A DNA stretch of 64,000 nt from an actinobacterium LLX17 (GCA_000471045.1 KI301992.1:2657452-2721451); one strand, 5' to 3'. Shown: positions 16,904 through 25,588, numbered from the stretch's first letter. A program made the numbers and translations. The notes: a model not told the origin generated them from the letters alone.

Positions 16904-17875
16904 ATGCGTGCCGTCGTCGTGAACGAGCCCGGTGGACCCGAGGCGCTGACCGTGACCGAGCTGCCCGATCCCGAGCCCGCCGAGGACGAGGTGGTCGTCC
17001 GGGTAAGCGCTGCCGGCGTCAATCGCGCCGACCTGCTGCAGCGCCGCGGGTTCTACGACCCGCCGCCCGGCGCCACGCCGGTCCTCGGGCTCGAGGCTGC
17101 CGGTGAGGTCGTGGCGGTCGGTGCGAGTGTGGACGACTCCTGGATCGGCCGACACGTCGTGGCCCTGCTCGCGGGCGGTGGGTACGCCGAGCTCGTGGCG
17201 GTGCCCGTGGGTCAGGTCGCGCCGATGCCGGAGGGCCTCGACGAGGTCGCCGCCGGCGGCCTGATGGAGACCGCCGCCACCGTGTGGTCGAACGTCTTCA
17301 TGACCGCAGGTCTGCGCCCGGGTGAGCTGCTGCTGGTGCACGGCGGCACGAGCGGCATCGGCACCACGGCCATCCAGATGGCCCGGGCCGCGGGCGCCCG
17401 GGTGGTGGTGACCGTCGGCACCGAGGAGAAGGCGCAGGTGTGCCGCGACCTCGGGGCCGAGCTGGCGATCGTCTACCGCGAGCAGGACTTCCGCGAGGTG
17501 CTGCGCGAGCAGGGCCTCGAGCCCGACGTCATCCTCGACATCATGGGCGCTAAGTACCTCGACGCCAACGTCCGCGCCCTGGCCACCAACGGACGGCTGG
17601 TCGTCATCGGCATGCAGGGCGGCGTGAAGGCCGAGCTCGACCTCGGGCGCCTGCTGACCAAGCGCGCGTCGGTCACCGCCACGTCGCTGCGGGCCCGACC
17701 GGTGGCCGAGAAGTCCGCGATCGTCGCCGACCTCGTCGAGCACGTGTGGCCGTGGGTGACCGACGGACGCGTGCGCCCCCTCGTGCACGCGACCTACGCG
17801 TTGGACGAGGTGGCCGACGCGCACCAGGTGCTGGAGGACTCCAGCCACGTCGGCAAGGTCGTCCTGCGCCCCTGA
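16904..17875 (+). CDS. NADPH:quinone oxidoreductase, zinc-free MDR family
   Basis: A 323-residue medium-chain reductase that would reduce quinones or other electrophilic carbonyls with NADPH. The N-terminal GroES-like domain has AAGVNRADLLQRRGFYDPPP, the signature of the zeta-crystallin/PIG3 group, and lacks the zinc Cys residues of alcohol dehydrogenases. The Rossmann domain has VHGGTSGIGTTAIQMAR at about 143-159. The start at 16904 is preferred to 16892 because the latter lies inside the -10 box and the family starts MRAVVV. The gene is divergent from the amidase gene. Confidence 0.87.
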   Translation: MRAVVVNEPGGPEALTVTELPDPEPAEDEVVVRVSAAGVNRADLLQRRGFYDPPPGATPVLGLEAAGEVVAVGASVDDSWIGRHVVALLAGGGYAELVAVPVGQVAPMPEGLDEVAAGGLMETAATVWSNVFMTAGLRPGELLLVHGGTSGIGTTAIQMARAAGARVVVTVGTEEKAQVCRDLGAELAIVYREQDFREVLREQGLEPDVILDIMGAKYLDANVRALATNGRLVVIGMQGGVKAELDLGRLLTKRASVTATSLRARPVAEKSAIVADLVEHVWPWVTDGRVRPLVHATYALDEVADAHQVLEDSSHVGKVVLRP

Positions 17876-17913
17876 GCGCCGGCATTGTCCTGAGCGCCTT
17901 CGGCGGCACCTTC

Positions 17914-17919
17914 TAGGGT
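17914..17919 (+). promoter_or_regulatory. -10 box for bpa
   Basis: TAGGGT lies six bases before the ATG at 17926; leaderless transcript inferred. Confidence 0.5.
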
Positions 17920-17925
17920 GAAGGC

Positions 17926-18435
17926 ATGACTGAAGAGCCCCCCACGATCGGTCCGGACGGCAGCCCTGTCGAGATCGAGCGGCCGCAGACGCCGCTCAGC
18001 GACCTGGTCGAGCAGCCCGCGAAGGTCATGCGCATCGGCGGCATGATCCGCCAGCTGCTCGAGGAGGTGAAGGCTGCGCCGCTCGACGAGGCGAGCCGGT
18101 CGCGCCTGCGCGAGATCCACGAGCAGTCGATCGGGGAGCTGAAGGAGGGCCTGGCGCCCGAGCTGGTCGAGGAGCTCTCGCGGCTCAGCCGCCCGTTCGA
18201 GGCCGACTCCCCCAGCGAGGGCGAGCTGCGCATCGCCCAGGCCCAGCTCGTGGGCTGGCTCGAGGGCCTCTTCCACGGCATCCAGGCGGCCCTCTACGCG
18301 CAGCAGGTGCAGGCCCAGTCGCAGCTGCAGAACATGCGTCTGGCGCTACCGTCCCCAAACGATCCCCAGGGTGCTCAGGGTGGTCAAGAGCACGAATCTC
18401 CCGAAAGTGGTCACCAGCGGGGTATGTACCTGTAG
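17926..18435 (+). CDS. bpa: Bacterial proteasome activator
   Basis: A 169-residue member of the Bpa/PafE family (formerly DUF2587). In mycobacteria the protein forms an ATP-independent ring that docks on the 20S proteasome and opens it for unfolded substrates. The helical core runs from about 30 to 140 and contains the conserved blocks PAKVMRIGGMIRQLLEEV and LDEASRSRLREIHEQS. A flexible Gln/Pro/Gly-rich tail leads to the last residues GMYL. The mycobacterial tail ends GQYL; Tyr-Leu, the part that inserts into the proteasome pocket, is kept. No proteasome core genes are in the window. Confidence 0.9.
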   Translation: MTEEPPTIGPDGSPVEIERPQTPLSDLVEQPAKVMRIGGMIRQLLEEVKAAPLDEASRSRLREIHEQSIGELKEGLAPELVEELSRLSRPFEADSPSEGELRIAQAQLVGWLEGLFHGIQAALYAQQVQAQSQLQNMRLALPSPNDPQGAQGGQEHESPESGHQRGMYL

Positions 18436-18438
18436 AAT
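18433..18438 (+). promoter_or_regulatory. Possible -10 box for the WhiB-like gene
   Basis: TAGAAT overlaps the TAG stop of bpa and lies about 40 bases before the next ATG, which has GGGAG as ribosome binding site. A -35 box is not clear. Confidence 0.35.
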
Positions 18439-18477
18439 CGTCAACAATTCACTGGTTGAGGGAAGAGGGAGCCCAAT

Positions 18478-19035
18478 ATGACCATCGTGACCGATACGGT
18501 GCTGCCACCGTGCGCTGACGATCCATCTGTTTTTCTGGACGACTGCCTGCAGTCGCCGCCGGCTCGGCATGCCTTGAATGCTGCTGCTCGGCGCGACATG
18601 GAGGCCAAGAAGGCCGCGGCTCGCCGTCGGTGCGCCGGGTGCCACGAGTTCGTGGAGTGCCTGTTCCGTGCCGTGGTCGAGGTCAACGTCTCCGGATACG
18701 TCGCCTGCACGACCGAGGCCGACCGGCTCGCGATCCGTCGCGAGCTCGGCGTCGACGTCACGGAGACCGAGGTCACCGACTTCGGCGCTCCGCGCGTCGG
18801 CGGTGGTCCGGTCAGCCACGAGGCCGTGATGGCCGTGCGGGCGACGCACCCCAAGGACACCTGCTTCCAGCTGGCCGAGCGCCTCGGCTGCTCGACCTCC
18901 ACGGTCAAGCGGCACCTGCGCCGAGCCCGCCAGGAGCAGGACCCGACGACCGCGACGACGAGCCGACGCGCGACGCCGACCGTCGACCAGGTGCTCGACG
19001 CCTTCGACGCGCTCGACTCCGCGCAGGTCGCCTGA
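18478..19035 (+). CDS. Atypical WhiB-like protein with C-terminal helix-turn-helix
   Basis: A 185-residue protein combining a WhiB-like N-terminal half with a helix-turn-helix. Cys12 in LPPCADDPSVF matches the first WhiB cysteine, and Cys52, Cys55 and Cys61 form the CxxCx5C set, so a 4Fe-4S cluster can be bound. The turn normally written GVWGG is replaced by VSGYVACTTEADR with an extra Cys77. Residues 114-138 (HPKDTCFQLAERLGCSTSTVKRHLRRA) form a helix-turn-helix that ordinary WhiB proteins lack. It lies 42 bases after bpa and its stop directly abuts the stop of the HAD gene. Confidence 0.75.
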   Translation: MTIVTDTVLPPCADDPSVFLDDCLQSPPARHALNAAARRDMEAKKAAARRRCAGCHEFVECLFRAVVEVNVSGYVACTTEADRLAIRRELGVDVTETEVTDFGAPRVGGGPVSHEAVMAVRATHPKDTCFQLAERLGCSTSTVKRHLRRARQEQDPTTATTSRRATPTVDQVLDAFDALDSAQVA

Positions 19036-19818
19036 CTACAGCCAGCGAGTGAGGACGGGGACCAACCCGTCCTCCTCGATGGTGCCGGTGACCTCGTCGG
19101 CGGCGTCCTGCACGTCGGCCGGGGCCTGGCCCATGGCGACGCCGTGGCCTGCCCAGCGGAGCATCTCGACGTCGTTGTTGCCGTCGCCGACGGCGAGGGT
19201 GTCGGAGGGTTCGATCCCGAGGTGCTCGCAGAGGAACTGCAGGCCTGACGCCTTCGAGACACCGTGCGGCGCGATGTCGAGCCACGCGGTGTAGCCGATG
19301 TAGTAGTTCGTGTCGGACAGGCCGAGCTCGGCGACGATGCCGTGGAACTCCTCGGCGCTGTGCTCGGGCGAGCGGATGACGACGCGCGTGACCGGCTGGG
19401 CCACGAGCTCGTCGACGCTCTGGATCGTGATGCGGCCAGAGATCTCCTGCTCGGGGAACTCGCGGTTGACGCGGTAGCCGACACCGATCTCCTCGACGGC
19501 GACGAGGGCCTCGGGCACGTGCTCGAGCACCTTGCGCACCGCCGACGACGCGTCGAAGCTGATGGCGCGCAGGATCTCGACCGGTGAGTAGCCGAACACG
19601 ATCGAGCCGTTGCTGGCGACGGCGTGGCCGGCCTCGAAGCCGAGGCGGTCGGTCACGTCGGTGACGCCGGGGATGGCGCGGCCGGTGGCGATCACCACCT
19701 CCATGCCCGACTCACGCAGGGCGCGGATCGCGTCGGTGACGGCCGGCGACATGGCGTTGGCGCCGTCGACGATCGTGCCGTCGACGTCGAGGGCGACGAG
19801 CTTCGGACGCCAGCTCAC
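19036..19818 (-). CDS. HAD-superfamily phosphatase, Cof type (HAD-IIB)
   Basis: A 260-residue hydrolase of the Cof/sugar-phosphatase class in the cytoplasm. Motif I is LDVDGTIVD (nucleophile Asp near residue 10), motif II follows as VIATGRA, motif III Lys is in [12 protein letters not shown], and motif IV is [12 protein letters not shown]. The GTG start is fixed by its GTGA overlap with the serS stop. The substrate is not predictable; such enzymes dephosphorylate small sugar phosphates or nucleotides. Coupling to serS is common in actinobacteria and does not show a shared pathway. Confidence 0.87.
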   Translation of the reverse strand: MSWRPKLVALDVDGTIVDGANAMSPAVTDAIRALRESGMEVVIATGRAIPGVTDVTDRLGFEAGHAVASNGSIVFGYSPVEILRAISFDASSAVRKVLEHVPEALVAVEEIGVGYRVNREFPEQEISGRITIQSVDELVAQPVTRVVIRSPEHSAEEFHGIVAELGLSDTNYYIGYTAWLDIAPHGVSKASGLQFLCEHLGIEPSDTLAVGDGNNDVEMLRWAGHGVAMGQAPADVQDAADEVTGTIEEDGLVPVLTRWL

Positions 19819-21089
19819 CGGATCGGCTCCAGGACCTCGCCGACAAATGGCTGCAGCGCGGTGGGAACCCGCACCGAGCCGTCGGCCTGCTGGCCGTTCT
19901 CGAGCAGCGCGACGATGGTGCGGGTCATGGCGCACAGGGTGCCGTTGAGGGTGGCCGCCGGCGTCGTGCCATCCGTGCCCGCCGTGCGCACCCGGGTGTC
20001 GAGGCGGCGCGCCTGGTACTCGGTGCAGTTGGAGGTGGAGCTGACCTCGCGGTAGCGGCCCTGGGTGGGCACCCAGGCCTCGCAGTCGAACTTGCGGACG
20101 GCCGAGGACCCGAGGTCTCCGGTGGCCACGTCGATGACGCGGTACGGCAGCTCCAGGAGGTCCAACCACTCACGCTCCCACCCCAGCAGACGCTGGTGCT
20201 CGGCCCACGACTCCTCGAGCGTCGTGTAGGTGAACATCTCGACCTTGTCGAACCAGTGCACCCGGAAGATGCCGCGGGTGTCCTTGCCGTGCGAGCCCGC
20301 CTCACGGCGGTAGCACGGGCTGAAGGCCGCATAGCGCAACGGCAGCGAGGCGGCGTCGAGGATCTCGTCGGAGTGGTAGGCCGCGAGCGGCACCTCGGAC
20401 GTGCCCACGAGGTAGAGGTCGTCCTTCTCGAGGTGGTAGACGTCGTCGGCCGCCTGACCGAGGAAGCCGGTGCCCTCCATCGCGCGGGGTCGCACGAGCG
20501 CCGGCGGGATCATGGGGATGAAGCCCCACGTCGCTGCGGTGGACATCGCCAGCTGCACCAGCGCGAGCTCGAGCTGGGCGCCGACGCCGGTGAGGTAGTA
20601 GAAGCGCGAGCCGGAGACCTTGGCCCCCCGCTCGACGTCGATGGCGCCGAGCAGCTCGCCGAGCTCGAGGTGGTCGCGCGGCTCGAAGCCCTCGGCGGCG
20701 AAGTCGCGCGGGGTGCCCACGGTGTCGAGCACCACGAAGTCGTTTTCGCCGCCCTCGGGCGCCTCGGGGGCCACGAGGTTGGGCAGCGCGCGCAGCAGGC
20801 CGTCGTACTCGGCGACAGCAGCCCCCTGGGCGGCGTCGGCCTCCTTGACCTGCGCACTGAGCGCCTTGGTCCGCGCGAGCAGCTCGGCCTTCTCATCACC
20901 CTGCGCGCGGGCGACCTGCTTGCCGATCTGCTTCTGCTCGGCGCGCAGCGCCTCGAACGCGGCGATCGAGGCGCGGCGCGCGGCGTCGGCGGCCACGAGG
21001 GCGTCAACGACGGCGGGGGACTCACCCCGGCGCCGGAGCGCGGTGCGCACCTGGTCGGGATCGTCACGGAGCAGGCGAGGATCGATCAC
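19815..21089 (-). CDS. serS: Seryl-tRNA synthetase
   Basis: Class II synthetase that charges tRNA-Ser; 424 residues is the bacterial length. The N-terminal coiled-coil arm (about 30-100, rich in Ala, Glu, Arg and Lys) holds the long variable arm of tRNA-Ser. Motif 2 is [18 protein letters not shown] and motif 3 lies in [18 protein letters not shown]. There are two consecutive GTG codons; the second, at 21089, is chosen because the family starts MIDPRLL and a TAGGGT box lies exactly six bases before it. The stop overlaps the HAD gene. Two tRNA-Ser genes lie about 5-7 kb away. Confidence 0.96.
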   Translation of the reverse strand: MIDPRLLRDDPDQVRTALRRRGESPAVVDALVAADAARRASIAAFEALRAEQKQIGKQVARAQGDEKAELLARTKALSAQVKEADAAQGAAVAEYDGLLRALPNLVAPEAPEGGENDFVVLDTVGTPRDFAAEGFEPRDHLELGELLGAIDVERGAKVSGSRFYYLTGVGAQLELALVQLAMSTAATWGFIPMIPPALVRPRAMEGTGFLGQAADDVYHLEKDDLYLVGTSEVPLAAYHSDEILDAASLPLRYAAFSPCYRREAGSHGKDTRGIFRVHWFDKVEMFTYTTLEESWAEHQRLLGWEREWLDLLELPYRVIDVATGDLGSSAVRKFDCEAWVPTQGRYREVSSTSNCTEYQARRLDTRVRTAGTDGTTPAATLNGTLCAMTRTIVALLENGQQADGSVRVPTALQPFVGEVLEPIR

Positions 21090-21095
21090 CACCTC

Positions 21096-21101
21096 ACCCT
21101 A
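21096..21101 (-). promoter_or_regulatory. -10 box for serS, deciding its start codon
   Basis: TAGGGT on the minus strand lies six bases before GTG 21089 but only three before GTG 21092, which favours the former as a leaderless start. Confidence 0.5.
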
Positions 21102-21183
21102 TCGGGGCGAGGGCGGACACCCGGAGGCTCGACTACGCTGGGTCCGCTGTGCCCGGGCCCGCCGGGTGGCGGGGAGGGGAAGC

Positions 21184-22794
21184 GTGTCGGTCGACCTGCG
21201 GCGTGCCGAGCCGAGCCGTCGAGGCGTCTTCGCCTCCGTGCTGGCCACGCTCGGCGTCCTGCTGGTGCTGCTGACCACCGAGGTCGCCTCCGACTGGCAC
21301 CCGTTCGGTTCCATCGACCTCGACATCGCCGCCCGCGCGTACGAGCTGACCGACGGCTCGCCTGCCGTCCTGCGCGTGGCCGAGTGGTTCGCGTGGGGCT
21401 TCTCGACCTGGCCGGTCGTCGGCATCGCCCTGCTGGTGGTCGCCTGGGCCGGTTGGCGGCGCGAGCTGCGCATCGGCATCTGGGTGACCGTGAGCGGCCT
21501 CGTGGTGGTGCTCGGCAACCCGTTGCTCAAGGCGCTCGTCGAGCGGCCGCGCCCGCGCTGGGACGAGCCGCTGCACGAGATCGGTGGCTGGTCGTTCCCG
21601 TCCGGTCACTCCTCCGCGGCCGGGTTCCTGCTGGTCGTGGCCATCATGCTGACGATCGTCACCACGGGGCGGGGACTGAAGCGGCGCCTGCTCATCACGC
21701 TCTGGTCGCTGCTCGCCGTCGCCGCAGCCGCCAGCCGCGTGCTGCTCGGCGTGCACTACGCCACCGACGTCGTCGCGGGCCTCGCCTTCGGTGCTGGCGC
21801 GACGCTCGCGCTGTGGCTGTTGGTCGCCACCGACGCCACGCGGGTGCCCGCCGAGATGGCCATGGTCACCGGCACCGGCGGCAAGCGGGTCGCCGTCGTG
21901 CTCAACCCGGCCAAGGTCGGCGACGTCGAGATGTTCAAGGACCGCGTCCGCGTCTCGGCGTTCGCGCACGGCTGGGCCGAGCCGCTGTGGCTGGAGACGA
22001 CCATCGAGGACCCCGGGTACGGGCAGTCGCTGGCCGCGCTCGCCGCCGGCGTCGACCTGATCGTCGCGGCCGGCGGTGACGGCACGGTCCGCGCGGTCTG
22101 CGAGGAGGCCGCGCGCACTGGTGTGGCCGTCGGCGTCATCCCGCACGGCACCGGCAACCTGCTGGCCCGCAACCTCGGCCTGCCGCTCAACCCGCGCGAC
22201 GCGCTCGATGTCGCCTTCGGTGGCCAGGACAAGGCGATCGACCTGGCGCGCTACCGCACCGACTCCGGCGTCGAGACCTCGTTCCTCGTCATGGCCGGCC
22301 TGGGCATGGACGCCATGATCATGACCGGTGTCGATGACGCGCTGAAGAGCCGTGTCGGCTACCTGGCGTACTTCGTCTCGGGCGTGAAGGCGTTGCGCTT
22401 CCCCGGCATCAAGGTGGTCATCACGGTCGACGACGGCGAGCCCGTGAAGATGCGCGCCCGCACCGTGGTCATCGGCAACGTCGGCTTCCTGCAGGCCGGC
22501 ATCCCGCTGCTGCCGCAGGCCCTGATCGACGACGGCGAGCTCGACGTCGTGGTGCTCGCCCCGCGCCGGTTCTGGGGCTGGCTGAGCATCGCCTGGAAGG
22601 TCATCGCGCGCCGCAACCGCAACACCGAGCGCTTCGCGCGGTTCACGGGGCGCACGGTGCACATCCGGGCGGCGTCGCCCACACCGATGCAGCTCGACGG
22701 CGACCCCGTGGGCGAGGGCACCGAGATCACCGCCGAGGTGCGGCCGGGCGTCGTGCTGGTGCGCGTGCCCGTGCTGCCGGCCACCGCGATCTGA
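21184..22794 (+). CDS. Fusion of PAP2 lipid phosphatase and diacylglycerol-kinase-type lipid kinase
   Basis: A 536-residue membrane protein joining two enzymes. Residues 1-215 form a PAP2 phosphatase with about six helices and the three active-site motifs: KALVERPRPR (116-125), PSGHSS (139-144) and SRVLLGVHYATD (184-195). Residues 235-536 form a soluble YegS/DgkB-type lipid kinase with GGDGT (297-301) and GTGN (322-325). One part would remove, the other add, phosphate on lipids such as phosphatidate/diacylglycerol or undecaprenyl compounds. The GTG is preceded by GGGGAGGGG, so this gene has a normal leader; TACGCT at 21134-21139 may be its -10. Confidence 0.9.
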   Translation: MSVDLRRAEPSRRGVFASVLATLGVLLVLLTTEVASDWHPFGSIDLDIAARAYELTDGSPAVLRVAEWFAWGFSTWPVVGIALLVVAWAGWRRELRIGIWVTVSGLVVVLGNPLLKALVERPRPRWDEPLHEIGGWSFPSGHSSAAGFLLVVAIMLTIVTTGRGLKRRLLITLWSLLAVAAAASRVLLGVHYATDVVAGLAFGAGATLALWLLVATDATRVPAEMAMVTGTGGKRVAVVLNPAKVGDVEMFKDRVRVSAFAHGWAEPLWLETTIEDPGYGQSLAALAAGVDLIVAAGGDGTVRAVCEEAARTGVAVGVIPHGTGNLLARNLGLPLNPRDALDVAFGGQDKAIDLARYRTDSGVETSFLVMAGLGMDAMIMTGVDDALKSRVGYLAYFVSGVKALRFPGIKVVITVDDGEPVKMRARTVVIGNVGFLQAGIPLLPQALIDDGELDVVVLAPRRFWGWLSIAWKVIARRNRNTERFARFTGRTVHIRAASPTPMQLDGDPVGEGTEITAEVRPGVVLVRVPVLPATAI

Positions 22795-22870
22795 GCCGGC
22801 GATCGGGGGCCTGACCCCCGCACCGGCTACCGTCGTGCCGCCCCCGGCCGAGCCGACGAAAGAGTTCCCC

Positions 22871-24376
22871 ATGTTCCGACCCCTCCGCGGACTGGCCGTC
22901 GTGCTGCTGGCACTGACCGGCCTGCTCGCCGCCCCGATGGCCGCCGTCGCAGCGCCGGGCCCGGCCGTCACGATCGACGGAGTGGTCTACGCGGTCGACC
23001 CGAGCGGCTCGAGCGCGACCATCGTGGCCTACGAGGGCGCCGGCGGTCCCGTCGAGCTCCTCGACGAGGTGACCGTCGACGGCACGAGCCATCCGGTCAC
23101 CGCGATCGCCGAGGACGTGTTCGGCCTGGCGGGGCTGACGAGCGTGACCCTGCCAGGCTCGCTGGAGCACATCGGTCCGTTCGCGTTCTACGGCAACGCC
23201 CTGACGTCGATCGAGATCCCTGCGACGGTGACGTCGATCGAGTTCGCGGCCTTCATGGTCAACGACCTCACTGACGTCACCCTGCCCGCGGCCCTCGACA
23301 CCCTGGGCACCGGCGTCTTCGACGACAACCCCCTGGCCACGGCACGGCTGCTCGGACCCCTGCCGACGGGCTCCGACAGGTATGGCAGCAGCGTCGCCGC
23401 GGGCACCTTCCCCGACACCGCGACCGTGCGCTTCCCGTGGCGATTCAGTGCCGAGCAGACGCCGGGCGGTTATCCGACGGGCACCTGGTTCGACAACCCG
23501 AGCATCGCCGTCGCCGACGTCGCCCTCGACAGCGCGGGCGGCACTCTCGTCGCCCCCCAGAGCGTGGACGTCGGATCCACCGCGACGGAGCCACCCGCGC
23601 CCACGCGCGGCTCGGACGTCTTCAGCGGCTGGGTCCGCGTCTCCGACGGCGAGCCCCACGACTTCTCCACCTCGATCACCGGCGACCTGGAGCTCGTGGC
23701 CCGCTGGATCCCTGGCCCGAGCATCACCGGCGAGACGGTGGCCGCGGCGACCGTCGGCGAGGCCTTCACCTGGACCCCCGTCCTGGGCGGCGAGCCGCGA
23801 CCCGAGGTCAGCGTCGGGGCCGGCGCGCTGCCGGCGGGCCTCGCCCTCGACGCCGCCACCGGCACGATCTCGGGCACGCCCGTCGACCTCGCCGGCGACT
23901 ACTCCGTGACGCTCGCCGTCGCCAACGAGCACGCCACGGCCACGTTCGAGCTGACCATCATGGTCGGCGCCGGGTCGCTCGACGCGCTGGCGCTGACGGC
24001 GTCGGCCACGCGGGTCGACCAGGGCGGCTCCGTCACGATCACCGCCGTGGGTCTCGACGCCGCCGGCAACGACCTGGGTGACGTGTCCGAAGGGGTCACG
24101 CTGTCCTCGGACGTCACCTCCGACCGGGTCGAGGGCAACCGGGTCACGTTCCCGACCGCATCGCCCCACACGATCACGGCGGTCGCCGGCGGTGGCATCA
24201 GTCAGAGCATCGTCATCACGGTGGTGCCCACAGGAGTGTCGACGCATGGGGAGTCGACGGCCCGGGACGGCTCGCTGCCCGACACGGGCGCGTCCGCCAG
24301 CTGGTGGATGCTCCTGCTCGGCGGGCTGGGCCTCGCGGCCGGCGCCGCGACCGTGGTGCGCGCGCGACGGTCCTGA
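22871..24376 (+). CDS. LPXTG cell-wall-anchored protein with BspA-type repeats
   Basis: A 501-residue secreted surface protein. Signal peptide 1-28 (cut near AVAAPG). Residues 75-165 contain three BspA-type leucine-rich repeats (TSVTLPGSLEHIGPFAFYGN and two more). Residues ~215-290 form a Listeria-Bacteroides (InlB B) type repeat ending LELVARW. Residues ~292-375 match a putative Ig domain (LPAGLALDAATGTISGTP). A second Ig-like domain follows. Sorting signal LPDTG at 469-473, a membrane segment and RARRS complete a sortase substrate. It probably binds surfaces or glycans. No sortase gene is nearby. Confidence 0.88.
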   Translation: MFRPLRGLAVVLLALTGLLAAPMAAVAAPGPAVTIDGVVYAVDPSGSSATIVAYEGAGGPVELLDEVTVDGTSHPVTAIAEDVFGLAGLTSVTLPGSLEHIGPFAFYGNALTSIEIPATVTSIEFAAFMVNDLTDVTLPAALDTLGTGVFDDNPLATARLLGPLPTGSDRYGSSVAAGTFPDTATVRFPWRFSAEQTPGGYPTGTWFDNPSIAVADVALDSAGGTLVAPQSVDVGSTATEPPAPTRGSDVFSGWVRVSDGEPHDFSTSITGDLELVARWIPGPSITGETVAAATVGEAFTWTPVLGGEPRPEVSVGAGALPAGLALDAATGTISGTPVDLAGDYSVTLAVANEHATATFELTIMVGAGSLDALALTASATRVDQGGSVTITAVGLDAAGNDLGDVSEGVTLSSDVTSDRVEGNRVTFPTASPHTITAVAGGGISQSIVITVVPTGVSTHGESTARDGSLPDTGASASWWMLLLGGLGLAAGAATVVRARRS

Positions 24377-24399
24377 TCGAGCGAGTCAGCGCCCGTTGA

Positions 24400-25416
24400 T
24401 CAGCGAGCGACGTACGCGTCGATCTCGGCGCTCACCCTCGCCGTGACGTCATCGGGTGCGAACGACGCGCGCACCGCGGCGCGCGCCAGGTCGGCGACGC
24501 CGGACCGGTCGAGGTCGAGCAGGTCGGCCGCCACCGCGTACTCGGTGTTGAGCGTCGTCTCGAACATCGGCGGGTCGTCGGAGTTGATGGTGATCGGCAC
24601 GCCGGCGGCCACCAGCTGCGGCAACGGGTGCTCGTCGAACGAGGCGACGGACCGGGTGCGCACGTTCGAGGTGGGGCTCACCTCCAGCACGATGCCCTCG
24701 CTCGCGAGACGCTCCATCAGCGCGGGGTCCTGTGCGGCGGTGATGCCGTGCCCGATGCGCTCGGCGCCCAGGTGGTCGAGCGCATCGCGGATCGTCTCGG
24801 GCCCGGTCGACTCGCCCGCGTGGGGCACGCTGTGCAGGCCGGCCGCGCGGGCGGCGGCGAAGTGCGGCGCGAACTGCGGTCGCGGCACGCCGACCTCGGG
24901 GCCGCCGAGCCCGAAGCCCACCAGCGCGTCGGGCTGCAGCCGCGTCGCGACGTCCAGCGTCACGTCGGCGGCCGGAACGCCGGACTCACCGGGGATGTCA
25001 AAGATCCAGCGCATCACGATGCCGAAGTCGGCCTCGGCCCGGCGCCGCGCGTCCTCGATCGCCTCGACGTACGCCTCGGCGGCGATGCCGACGGCCATCG
25101 ACGTGTACGGGGTGCACGTCAGCTCGACGTACCGCACCTGCTGCGCGGCGAGGTCGCGTGCCACGTCGTGCGTGAGCGTCCAGAGGTCCTCGGGCGTGCG
25201 CAACAGGTCGACCGTCGCCAGGTACACCTCGATGAAGTGCGCGAAGTCGGTGAACGTGTAGAACTCACGCAGCGCCTCGGGGTCGGTGGGCACGGCGGTG
25301 CTGTCGGCGTGCCGCTCGGCGAGCGTGGCCACGGTCTGCATCGACGCCGAGCCCACGTGGTGCACGTGCAGCTCGGCCTTCGGCAGTCCGGCGATGAACT
25401 CAGTCAGATCCGTCAC
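24400..25416 (-). CDS. add: Adenosine deaminase
   Basis: A 338-residue zinc hydrolase that turns adenosine or deoxyadenosine into inosine forms in purine salvage. Metal and catalytic motifs: HVHHVGSA near residue 15 (replacing the usual HLHLDG, as in many actinobacterial ADAs), HAGES, IGHGI and NSDDPPMF. The GTG at 25416 is chosen: the family starts TDLTEFIAGLPKAE, and a TACGGT box lies six bases upstream. An ATG at 25464 lies inside the palindromic repeat and is unlikely. The gene is not in an obvious operon. Confidence 0.88.
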   Translation of the reverse strand: MTDLTEFIAGLPKAELHVHHVGSASMQTVATLAERHADSTAVPTDPEALREFYTFTDFAHFIEVYLATVDLLRTPEDLWTLTHDVARDLAAQQVRYVELTCTPYTSMAVGIAAEAYVEAIEDARRRAEADFGIVMRWIFDIPGESGVPAADVTLDVATRLQPDALVGFGLGGPEVGVPRPQFAPHFAAARAAGLHSVPHAGESTGPETIRDALDHLGAERIGHGITAAQDPALMERLASEGIVLEVSPTSNVRTRSVASFDEHPLPQLVAAGVPITINSDDPPMFETTLNTEYAVAADLLDLDRSGVADLARAAVRASFAPDDVTARVSAEIDAYVAR

Positions 25417-25422
25417 CCTCCG

Positions 25423-25428
25423 ACCGTA
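25423..25428 (-). promoter_or_regulatory. -10 box for add
   Basis: TACGGT on the minus strand, six bases before GTG 25416; leaderless transcript inferred. Confidence 0.45.
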
Positions 25429-25452
25429 CCGCCGGCCCCCTGTCGGGGACGG

Positions 25453-25508
25453 ACGATCATGCATTCGGGTAGCCAGGGCTACCGCAATCCATCATCCTGC
25501 GGCCCCCG
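25453..25508. repeat. 56-bp palindromic repeat, copy A
   Basis: Starts ACGATCATGC, contains GGTAGCC-AG-GGCTACC at the centre and ends CCCCCG. Copy B follows after an 8-bp spacer. The arms of this copy have more mismatches than those of copy B. Confidence 0.85.
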
Positions 25509-25516
25509 CATGCGCG

Positions 25517-25572
25517 ACGATGATGCGTTCGGGTAGCCAGGGCTACCGCAATGCATCATCGTGCGTCCCCCG
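25517..25572. repeat. 56-bp palindromic repeat, copy B
   Basis: A near-perfect hairpin: 22-base arms (25517-25538 and 25541-25562) starting ACGATGATGC and ending GCATCATCGT, with three mismatches and AG at the tip, then a tail TGCGTCCCCCG shared with copy A. It lies 17-72 bases after the GH65 stop and may end that transcript. Confidence 0.85.
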
Positions 25573-25588
25573 GAGGGGTGGGATGCCC

